From assembly GCA_963575745.1 (NCBI GenBank), contig CAUYUJ010014197.1, positions 147,174 to 211,173 on the forward strand: a DNA stretch of 64,000 nucleotides, given 5' to 3'. A model generated the notes under the pieces. It was not told the DNA's origin and searched no databases. It saw only the letters and a program-made list of their open reading frames with translations. How positions within the stretch are numbered: the stretch's first letter is position 1; every line of letters starts with the position of its first letter. This DNA is from Prorocentrum cordatum (Eukaryota; Sar; Dinophyceae; Prorocentrales; Prorocentraceae). Positions 45,229 to 55,100 of this stretch are shown here, one piece after another. The translations under genes and the position numbers were made by a program.

Positions 45229-45545
45229 AGGAGGACCAGAGTGAACCAAGGATGCGTGAGCGATGCTGCAGCACAACGTCCCGTCCCAAGTCCACTCTTC
45301 AGAAGTCCCCACAAACATTCCTTCCCACTGCGGAAAGCGCCCCCCTTGAATGACGGGCGCCTGGCGGTGCTTGCCACTCAGGCGAGACCTCGTTTCGTAA
45401 AGGATTTACCATCCATCGCTCTAGTGGCTAAAAGAAGCGTAGTATGAACAACTATGAACAATATGAGCACGTGTGAAAAGGATTACATCGGTGTTCGTGT
45501 TGCCTAGCATTGCGGAAGTCTTGAGCGAGAGCCCCATTTGGCAAG
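45229..45545 (+). repeat. Dispersed repeat family S1, copy 4 (diverged)
   Basis: Starts GACCAGAGTGAACCAAGGAT immediately after a GGA tract and continues GCGATGCTGCAGCACAAC, as at the 5' end of copies 1-3. It also has a late GAGCGAGAGCCCCATTTGGC word like the internal units. Confidence 0.6.
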
Positions 45546-45549
45546 AGGA

Positions 45550-46262
45550 AGAGGAGGATGAGTGGAGGAGGAGGAGGAGGAGGAGGAGGAGGAGGGGGGG
45601 GAGGGGGAGGAGGGGGAGAAGGAATAGGAGGAATGAGCGACCATAGATGAAGCGCAGCAGGTTACCCGAGCCTAGCAGTCAGTGGCATGGAGGGCGGAGG
45701 CGTGCGCTGACTTACGAAACATACGATGGAACGAAATAGAAAGCAATAGCGCCGAGCCTCATCGCGCCAGAGCGTGAGTGGGCATGCCTGGCACAGGTAT
45801 TCGTCGCTGGAGGATGATGAGGAAGATGGAGGATGGAGGAGGATGAGTTGGACGAGGATGAAGGAAGAGGAGGAGGGGGAGGAGGAGGAGGAGGAGGAGG
45901 AGGAGGACGAGGAACATGGAGGAGGATGGAGGATGCAGGATGGAGGAGGATTGAGGATGGAGGAGGATGGAGGGCAATGGAGGAGCATGGAGGAGGATGG
46001 AGGACGAGGATGATGAAGGATGGAGGATGGAGGATCGAGGAGGGAGGAGGCAGGAGGGAGGAGGAGGAGGAAGAAGAAAAGGAGGAGGAGGAGGATGGAG
46101 GAGGAGGATGGAGGATTGAGGAGGAGGAAGGAGGGGAGGAGGAGGAGGAGGAGGAGGAGGAGGAGGAGGGATGGGAGGAGGAGGAGGAGGAGGAGGAGGA
46201 GGAGGAGGAGGGGGATGGGAGGAGGAGGGATGGGAGGAGGAGGAGGAGGAGGAGGAGGAGGA
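45550..46262. repeat. GGA/GGAT tract
   Basis: (GGA)n with GGATGGAGGATGGAGG patches. The mirror-image CTC frames give long Ser/Pro strings that are not genes. Confidence 0.95.
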
Positions 46263-46440
46263 GGGTGAGTCTCAGGAGGCGGGCCAGAACAAGGGTTCGG
46301 TTGGCCATGTCCTCCTACAGCAGGGTTTTGGAAGAAAGACAGAAACTCATCAGACAATAACCAAACAGAGCCAAAAGAGCACCAAACATAGTCTTTCCTC
46401 TGGCGGCGTCCTCCGCAGGAGCCCCCCCGCGCCGGAGGAG
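46263..46440 (+). repeat. Dispersed repeat family S2, copy 1
   Basis: AGGCGGGCCAGAACAAGGGT, TCGGTTGGCCATGTCCTCC, AAAAGAGCACCAAACATAG and TTTCCTCTGGCGGCGTCCTC, bracketed by GGA tracts. Related copies are at 46996, 47622 and 61820. Confidence 0.75.
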
Positions 46441-46995
46441 GAGGAGGAGGAGGATGAGGAGGAGGAAGAGACTGATGGAGGATGATGGAGGATGGATGAT
46501 GTAGGATGTAGGATGTAGGATGGAAGATGGAGGAGCAGGAGGAGGATGAAGGATAGTGAAAAGGAGGAGGAGGAGGAGGAAGAGGAGGAGGGAGGAGGGA
46601 GGAGCATGGGGGGGATGAAGCACGGAGGATGGAGGATGGAAGATGGAGGATTGAGGAGGTGCAGGAGAAGGACGGAGGAGGAGGAGGAGGAGGAGGAGGA
46701 CGAGGAGGAGGAGGAGGAGGAGGGGAGGAGGCGGGAGGATGAAGGAGCATGGAGGAGGAGGAATGATGATGAGGGAGCATGGAGGAGTAGGAGGACGATG
46801 GAAGAGGTGGATGGATGAGGATGGGGATAATGATGAGGATGGGGATGAGGACCAGGATGATGATGATGATGATGATGATGACGATGCTGCTGCTGATGAT
46901 GATGATGATGATGCTGATGATGATTATCATGGTGATGCTGATGATGAGGATGAGAACGAGGATGAGAAGGAGGAGGAGGAGGACGAGGAGGAGTC
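46441..46995. repeat. GGA/GGAT and GAT tracts
   Basis: GGA-rich to about 46810, then GAT-rich to about 46990. Confidence 0.95.
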
Positions 46996-47215
46996 TAAGG
47001 AGGCGGGTCAGGACAAGGGTTCGGTTGGGCATGTCTACAGAGACGTGCTGTGAGAAATATATTCTTAAAAAGACAACTTAATCACAAGAGCACGACAAAT
47101 CGTCACCAGACTATTTGTAAAAGTAGTCTTGGATGGTCCTCCTGTAGAGGGACATGCTCGACTTAAGACAAGGGCTCCTGCCTCCAGCGGCGCCCTCCGC
47201 AGGAACCCCCCGCGC
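46996..47215 (+). repeat. Dispersed repeat family S2, copy 2
   Basis: AGGCGGGTCAGGACAAGGGT, TCGGTTGGGCATGTC, then GGTCCTCCTGTAGAGGGACA, TGCTCGACTTAAGACAAGGG and CCAGCGGCGCCCTCCGCAGG. The GGGACAYGCYCGACTTAARACA stretch is shared with copy 3. Confidence 0.75.
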
Positions 47216-47621
47216 CCGAGGAGGAGGAGGAGGAGGAGGAGGAGGAGTCTCAGGAGAGCCGTCTTTTCTCTGGCATCTGCTTTCATGTAACTAGTCTGCT
47301 GCATTCTCCTGCGTGATGTAGAGCGTGAGCCCGTGAAGCGCTGGAGCCCTGCAGATGGACGTGGCTGCTGGTCTCGGCTCGATTCTCCGAGTGCCTGGCC
47401 CGCGGTCGGCCCTTGTGGGCCTGTGTTGTCCAGGGCGCCCTTGGCCCTCCTCCTCTTCTTCTCTCCTCCTCTCCCGTGTCCCCCCCCCCTTTTGTTGGGG
47501 GGGTGCGTGGGCTTTGGGCTGCCCTCTCTGCGTGGCTCAGGGTGTGGGGGGTCCTCGTCGCCGCCGCCTCCATCCTGAGTGTCGGCTTCAAGACTCCGCC
47601 GTCGACCGACCGACCGACCGA
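47216..47621. other. GGA patch and unassigned DNA between S2 copies
   Basis: (GGA)n at 47217-47250, then mixed DNA with no motif. A short GACCGACCGACCGACC run precedes S2 copy 3. Confidence 0.4.
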
Positions 47622-47845
47622 GCCTCCGGAAGCGGGCCAGGACGAGGGTTCGGTTGGGCATTTCCTCCTGCAGGCGGAGTTTGGAAGACATTTGAACAAT
47701 AAGCATAATATGCCAACACGTAGACAAAAGAGCACCAAACATCGTCATCAGACCAATGTTTACTATTCTCGAGTACTCCTCCTGCAGAGGGACACGCCCG
47801 ACTTAAAACACAAAGGCTCTTTCCTCAGGAGCCCCCCCCCGAGAG
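47622..47845 (+). repeat. Dispersed repeat family S2, copy 3
   Basis: AAGCGGGCCAGGACGAGGGT, TCGGTTGGGCATTTCCTCC, AAAAGAGCACCAAACATCG, GAGGGACACGCCCGACTTAA and TTTCCTCAGGAGCCCCCC. This is the most complete copy in the window; it runs into a GGA tract. Confidence 0.8.
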
Positions 47846-48762
47846 GGGAGGAGGAGGAGGAGAAGAAAGGATGGAGAATGGAGGACGGAGGATGGAGGGT
47901 GGAGTATGGAGAATGGAAGACGGAGGATGGAGGAGGAGCAGTAGGAGGATGGAGAAGAAGGAAGATGGAGGATGGAGGATGAGCAGAAGGAGGACGGAGG
48001 ATGGAGGATGCGCAGACGGAGAATGGAGGAGAAGGAGAAGGAGGAGGAGGAGGATGCAGGATGCAGGATGGAGGAGGATGGAGGAGGATGGAGGGAAATG
48101 GAGGAGGAGGAGGAGGGGGAGGAGGAGGAGGTGGACGACGAGGGAGAGGGGAGGAAGGTGGAGGAGGAGGAGGAGATGGAGGATGGAGGATGGAGGATGA
48201 TGATGATGATGAGGAGGAGGAGGAGAAAGGAGGAGGGAGGAGAAGGAGGATGGAGGACGATGATGACGATGATGATGATGATGATGATGATGAGGAGGAG
48301 GAGGAGGAGGAGGAGGAGGAGGAGGAGGAGGAGGAGGGGAGGAGGGGGGAGGAGGGAGGAGGCGGGGGAGGAGGAGGCGGAGAGGAGGAGGAGGGGGAGG
48401 AGAAGGAGGAGGAGGAGAAGGAGGGGAGGAGGAGGAGGAGGACGGGGGAGGAGGAGGAGGAGGAGGAGGAGGGGAAATGATGGAGGATGGAGGAGGAGGA
48501 AGAGGAGGAGGAGGAGGAGGAGGAAGAAGATTGAGGAGGAGGAGGAGGAGGAGGAGGAGGGGGAGGAACATGGAGGAGGAGGAGGAGAAATGATGGAGGA
48601 TGGAGGACGGAGGATGGAGCATGGAAGATCGAAAATGGATGATGGAGGGGGGCAGGAGGAGCAGGAGGAGGAGGAGGAGGAGAAATGATGGAGGATGGAG
48701 GACGGAGGATGGAGAATGGAAGATGGAAGATGGATGATGGAGGGGGAGCAGGAGGGATTATG
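47846..48762. repeat. GGA/GGATGGA tract, left flank of the tyrosine-recombinase element
   Basis: Over 900 bp of (GGA)n with GGATGGAGGATGGA and GAT patches. It ends GGAGGGATTATG at the left edge of the element. Confidence 0.95.
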
Positions 48763-48920
48763 ATTCTCCCGCTCGCGCGCTAGCGAGCTGTCTCCGAGCG
48801 CGGCCGCGGCTCGCGCGCGCGGGGCGGCCCAAAATGGGCAGGCCCGTCCCGCGCGCTCGTGCCGGGGCGCCGCGCGTCAGGCGGGGGAGACCGCCTGCTC
48901 GCCGACGACGGCGAGGCAGC
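48763..48920 (-). repeat. Split direct repeat B2 (3' end of the element)
   Basis: 158 bp, identical to B1. The outer end carries the inverted repeat GCTCGC-gcgcta-GCGAGC (48771-48788), which could be a recombinase binding site. 34 bp separate it from A2. Confidence 0.95.
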
Positions 48921-48954
48921 GCCCATCAGCCTTAGATTGGGAGAGGAGGGAGGG

Positions 48955-49010
48955 GGGCAGAGAAGCTGCGGAGACAGCAGGAGCTTGCTCACAGAGAATA
49001 GAAGAGGCAT
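48955..49010 (-). repeat. Split direct repeat A2
   Basis: 56 bp, identical to A1 at the far end of the element. It lies between B1 and B2. Confidence 0.95.
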
Positions 49011-49166
49011 TCTCCCGCTCGCGCGCTAGCGAGCTGTCTCCGAGCGCGGCCGCGGCTCGCGCGCGCGGGGCGGCCCAAAATGGGCAGGCCCGTCCCGCGC
49101 GCTCGTGCCGGGGCGCCGCGCGTCAGGCGGGGGAGACCGCCTGCTCGCCGACGACGGCGAGGCAGC
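49009..49166 (-). repeat. Split direct repeat B1
   Basis: 158 bp, identical to B2. It starts 11 nt after the Pol stop codon and overlaps A2 by the dinucleotide AT, which is the likely recombination core. Confidence 0.95.
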
Positions 49167-49177
49167 CATACCCGTGC

Positions 49178-52100
49178 TCAAGGACCTTGCGAAGTGACAA
49201 GGTTTCGGCGGGCGGCCGCAAGTAGGGCAGGCCAAGCGGCGGGGCCGACTTGGAGAAATGAAGCGACAAGGCGGTCGCTGGCGGTGGCGAAGAACAGGAT
49301 CCGCGCCCGTGCGGGCACGGGCAGCGCAGCAAGAACTGTGGAAGCGGCGGCGGCTTGCAGGTAGCGCTCAGCACTGGAAGCCTGACGCCAACGCCCCCGC
49401 CAGAAGACGCGAGGGACGTCTTCCGTAGCGATATAGAAGTCTGTTGCGCCAGAGCCCCGCAGACATGCGGGCGCCAGGTTGAGTCCCTGACCCGCTTTGG
49501 CAAGAGGGACGCCCAGGGCCGAAAGCAAATGATTCCACCGAGTACGGAAGCCGCTCGCACCGAAAGGGGCGAGAGGATCGGTGGAAGCCAACCGCCCAAA
49601 CACTTGATTCAGAATCTTCACCGTGCCCCGATCGGAGCAGCGAGCATGCTGCGTCGGGTACGTTCTCCTGGTCTTTGGAACAAGAATCGAAAGAAAAGCA
49701 TCCCCTTCAACTTCGAGGCGGTCGCAAGGAAGCGACAAGTCACAGCGGCGTGACGCCAGCAGCTCGCCAGGCCTGAGGAACATCGTAAAGCCCATGAGCA
49801 GCAAGGCCGCCATCACAGGCCAGTCCCAGGCGAAACAGAGACCGACCATAGCGCGCAGCAGAGCGCGAGGTAAGGGCGGGCGGAGCTTTGGCGGCTCCGC
49901 GAGCTTCCATTGTTTCGCTACGTCCCAAGCTTCTGTTAGAAAGGCCTTCCAATGCGGATGAGCGCTCTGGATTCCCAAGATGGCATGAACCAGAATATAA
50001 TGAGGGAAACCTGCATCATGAAGCCACACGCCGAAGGTCGCGAGGAAGCGGGCGAGAAGTATCCCGCTACGGTAAAGAGTGGCGGGCGGCACGCCAGTGT
50101 GTTCTGCTAACCACAGTTCGAACGCATCAATCGATCTCGAGCGACGATCGAGATACGCGGAGGTGAGGTGAGAATCGCGCACGAAGGGAGTGCGCGGAGG
50201 GCGAGCGGGCGCGGAAGGCGCAGCCCGACTAAGCCCTTGGCCTGCGGTCGGCGCCGCGGCTCCCAGAGAGATGCAGAGGCCGCAGACGCACCACAGGATG
50301 AGCGCAGGGCGGCCAGGGCTGGGAGAGCTGATCAGCGTGGCGGCCCTCCTGCTCCTGGACGCGTAGAAGGGCGGAACGAGGGTGTCCCGCCCGTCGGTCT
50401 CGAACCCCGACGCCTCCGCCAGCATCGCCCGCGCCGAGGTGAAGGATCCGCCCATGTTACGGTGAGCACGGCGAGCCCCTGCTTCGATCTCGGCGGGCAG
50501 AGCGCCCCCTCCCTCGAGGGTCGCCCAGTCAAAGGGCGGGCGCGGCTCGGCGCGCGCAGCTGCGGCCGATTCGGCGAGCTCGGAACGAGCTGCCGAGGAC
50601 GTGAGGCCCGAATGATGTGGAACGGGCACCACCTCCGCGAACGCGTCGAGGATCTCGGACGGAGGGGAATGAGATCCCCACAGCGCTGCTGGGATGGCGC
50701 CGTGACCGTCCTGCACGTGGTACAGAAGGTCGAAAAGGCAGGCCAACTTGCCCGCGCGCCTCCTGTGCTCGATCTTTGAGCCGAGCCCGATGCCACGGAT
50801 GGCGCCCGCCCCCATGGCTTGGAGGTCAGCGCCCGCGGGGATAGCCTCGGGCTCGACGGCGGCCACGTAAGGATGCAACCACGAGGCTTCGTCGATCGGC
50901 TCGGCGCCGCCTGTCTGAAACAGGCGCTTATAGGCGTGCAAGGCCTGCAGGAGGCAGTGCAGGTCATCTCTGCCCTCGGGCTCGGCGGCCCCTGCGGGTG
51001 CGAAAGACCTCAGCCACGACGCCGCGCTCTGGAAGGCAGCTTGCCAGGCGGGTCCCCACCTCACCACTGTGACCTTCTCACCGCCGAGGTTGAGACGCCA
51101 CGCTAGGGCGGTGGCGGCCCCTGGAGGCAAGGGCTGCTCAACGGCCGCGGAGGCCGTGCGCCGCGCTGCGAAGGCTGCAGCCGCGGCGCTCCCAGCGTCG
51201 CCGCTGTGGGAGCCGCTGGGATGCAGCTCGTGCCCTGAATCTCGGCCAGGCGCGGGGCCGCTCGAAGACCCCCTTTCCTCGGCGGCACGCCCTCCGCCCT
51301 GCGGGGCCGCAACAGCATCGCTGGAGGAGCGCGTGCCTACCGAAGACTGAGGGGCCTGAGCAGCGGAGTCCGCGCGGGAGCTGCCTGCGTGGGCGTCGCC
51401 CGAGCTCGCACCATGGCGGGACGTGGCTGGCCGCTGCGCAGTAGCGGGGCTCGGGCGCCGCTTCGGAGCGACTCGAGGGGAGCGCACCTCGCGACGCCGA
51501 GGCGACGTCGCCTGACGCGAAGGCGCGCGAGAGGAGCCGCGCGCGACGGCCCGACTAAGCCCCTGGCCTGCGGTCGACGCGCGGGATCGCGACGCCGCAC
51601 GCCCACCAGAGTGGTGAGGGGGCGGCGGCGGCGGCGGGGGCACGGGCCGCGGAGTCTCGGAGCCTACACGCGTGCCGCGGCCCCGAGAGCGACTGCGAAC
51701 CGAGGCGCGAGCGGCGGGCGGAGAGGCCCCCGAGCGGCGAGGGAAGGCCGCCTGCAGGCGGCGGAGGACCTCGGGGTTCAGGCCCGCCACGACGCGCTCG
51801 AGGTCCATCGAGGAGTCTGCGAGGGCACTCAGCACGACGTCCTCGAGCTCCGTCGGAGAGTCCTCGTCGCACGCGGGCTCCGCTCTCGAGCGGCTGCGAA
51901 CGCTCGCGGGCGGGGACCCGTCAGGAGTGTGCGGGCCCTCCGATGCCTCCCCCGCAGGCGGCTCCGACGGCTCCTCGGGCGAGATCGGGCCGTCGACGGG
52001 AGGCGACGAGCAGCCCCCCGAGGGAGAGGTGCGGTCGGTCCCGTACGGGTTTGGAGACCGCGTACGGCTGCGGGCAGGGCTGCGGCTCCGCGGTGGGGAG

Positions 52101-55100
52101 CCCACTCCCGCGGCGGAGCTGGGGCGTGCCGCGCCTGCCCAGCGGCGCGCATTGGCAGTGCGACGCGCCCTGCGGCCAGGCGCCGTGGCGGCCCCCCCCT
52201 CAGGGGCGGGGAGCGCCGCCATCGAAGCCCGCCGCTGCCTGGCGGCGCGCCTGGTGCGCGCGGCGCCCGTGCGCGAGGCGGAGTGCGGCGCGTGACCACC
52301 GCGGTTGGGCTGGTCCTCGACCGCTTCATCCCGCGGGCCCAGGCGGGCGCGGACCGCGCGCCGCTCACGACGGCTGAAGCTGGACGCAGGGTCGTCGGCG
52401 GGCCTTGCCAAGGCGCGCGGGTCCTCAGCCTCCACCTCGGCCAAGGAGCGGCCAGTGGACGACGCGGGTGCGTCCCCAGCACGAGCGGCACGTTCTGCGA
52501 TGGCGAGGCCCGTCGAGACCTCAGCGTTGTGCAGGACGGCGCGCAAGGTTTTGCGCCAATCCCGACCCAGCTGGACGGGAGCAGTGCGCGGCAAGCCCGC
52601 GGCCTCTCGACTGGCGGCCTCGCGCACGCGTCGGAAGTAGGCGCGATCGGCCATCCCTTCCGCGAGCTCGGCACGAGCGACGGCACGCTCTCCTTCGCCG
52701 CGTGCAGGAGCCTGCACCGTGCGCCTGGTGGCGTCGGCACGCGCGGTGCGGAGTGCGTCGAGCTCCACGCGGCCGCGCGACACGGCGGAGACGAGGATGG
52801 CATCCGACTCAGCCGCCCGCGTCGCGAGGGCAGACGAAACCCCGCCCCTCGGGAGAGGCGCGCCCGAGGCGGGGAGGGCAGCCCGAGGGGCCAGCTCGGC
52901 GCTCGCAAGGGCGACCCGCGAGGAGACCGCCTCTTCGAGCGCCTGAAGGGCCATGGTCGACCCTGGAGCCAGCTTGCCCTTGCGGGCGCCCTTTCCTGCC
53001 GCCTTGGCCCGGGCGTAGGCGCGGGCGGCAGGACCGTCGCCGCCCGTGCTAGGAACATCGGGCGGCGCGGCGGCCTGCGAGACGGCCTGGAGCAACACTG
53101 ACTTGGCGTCACAGAGCTGCTTCCACTTCAGCGCGCGGGCTGCTCGCTCGTCGGCGCCCAGGTGCGCGGGAGTCCTGTCTGGATGGTAGACTAGGGACTG
53201 GCGCCTGAAGGCGGCCTCAATTGTGCCGCGCGAGGCCCCGTCCACTACGCCAAGCAGTTGGCGAGAGGCGCTCACCCTGGCCGCTCGCTGGAAGGTGCGG
53301 GGGGTAGCTGCTGAGGCCCCCTTTGGCGCTTCCCGCGAGCCGACGCGCGACGAGCCCACCCCGATAGCAGGCGGAGGGGCCGCCGCGGCCTTGGAGCGGA
53401 GGGCCAGTGGCGGAGCACGCTTGGCGGCCTGGGGAGCCGATCCTGCGCTGGCGGCGCCAGGGTCGGGGCCGGGCGAGCCGCCCTCCGCGGAGGCAGACGC
53501 TTTTGGCGTGGCGTCTGCCGAGGACGCGAGAGGCCGTTCGCTGTCAGCGAAGAGCGCGTTGCGAGGCCCGCGACGCTCTCCGCTGGCGAGAGCAGCTTCA
53601 CTGCTGCTCTCGGCGGCGCCCGAGGGGTCAGGTGCCTCCCCCTGGGCGCCGTCGCTGGCGGCGTCGGCGGCCATCCCCGCGCCCTCCGAGGGGGGGGGGG
53701 CGGCCGCCCAGCGGTGGCTGAGCAGCCCCTCGGGGCCTCGAGCCATAAGCTGCGCAACAAATCGGCCCCAGAGACAAGTAGGGAATGACGAGCGGGAGTC
53801 GGCGTACGCAATGCAATCAAAGCGAGTAAATTCTCCTCTCTCTGCTTCAACTAACCAGGCGGGAGGGTCACGGGACGGGGGCCTCACCGCACGGTTCCGC
53901 GTGGGGTCGTCGGCCCTGTGCACGTCCGTAGGCACGTACATGCCTCCCATATATAAACCTCCTCCTATCACATAGGGCAAAGTGGTCGAAAGAACGTGAG
54001 ATAGACCAGGAGAGCTACTGCGCCCGTGAGCGGTCGCGCCCAAAGCCACTTTTGAATCCAAGAGAACGGGGATACGAGAGTCAGGGAGGCGAATACAGCA
54101 GTACTTGCACAAGCTCTTATACACCGTTGTCTCAAGGATATTGATGTGACGGGGCATGCGAAACTCCCATTTGTACGCGAGCCGAAAGCGCAGCGCCTCT
54201 GATAGCTCGGTGACCCAACGCGGCGCGACGGGGGGCTCAATAGACGGGAGCCCCAGGTCGCGATGCAGTTGGGTGAGCTCAGGGCCCAAGGGCACGCCGC
54301 GGCTGAGTACGGCGAGGAGGCTCCGATTGTGCAGGATCGTGTGCCACCCCCCGTGCTCCGATCTGCGCCACAGCTCGGCGGAGAGCTGCGGGCTGATAGG
54401 AGCGCGGACAACGCCCCCCCAGCCGAGAGACGCGTCCGTACCGAACACCTCGGGGCAAGGCTGCGCCCGAAGGTCGGTTATAGCCGTAAAGGCTAAAAAG
54501 GTGCAGGCCAAAAGCTCGTCGCGAACATAAGGAGGCAAGTCGTATTCAATGCCCTCCTCGGTCGCCAGGCGCGACAGGAAGTTGTAGACGTGCGTGAAGA
54601 TGGCGAGCATCGGACGGCGATAGAGGAACACCTGGACCCAGCAGCCCACAAGAGAGGCTAACAGGGAGCGTGTGGTGATGCCGAGGTAGATTTGGATCAG
54701 GGTCAGCCTGCACAAGGCCACCGTCCGCACTAAGGGAGCGCAGACGATGCCTATGCGCCCTTCCACCTCGGCGCCCACCACCACCTTGTGCGTTTCGCCG
54801 CGCGCGCGCTTGCCTGGATGCTGAATCAGGCCCACGCGCGGGTAGCCTGCATCGCAGGCGGCGAAGACCTCACGATCACGACGACAGGGGTCGTCGGGGC
54901 GAGGAGCGGAGCCATGCCACGAGAGCTTCTGAAAACCTGTATGGTCATCAATATTCAGCATCTCGACAAACGGTCCCCGCGGGAAGGGCGAGCGGTGGAC
55001 AACCTGCTCGTGAGGCCGCAAGGCCCCGAAGCTGTGCAAGACGCCTTCATGTGCAGAGTTGGCAATCTCCACCGCCATGTTGTCGCCCATCGCTAGAGCA

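Noticed and set aside
48763-48920. Long terminal repeats of an LTR retrotransposon
   Set aside because: The identical 158-bp blocks are both at the same end of the element, separated by the 56-bp A2 block. That is the split direct repeat layout, and Pol encodes a tyrosine recombinase, not a DDE integrase.
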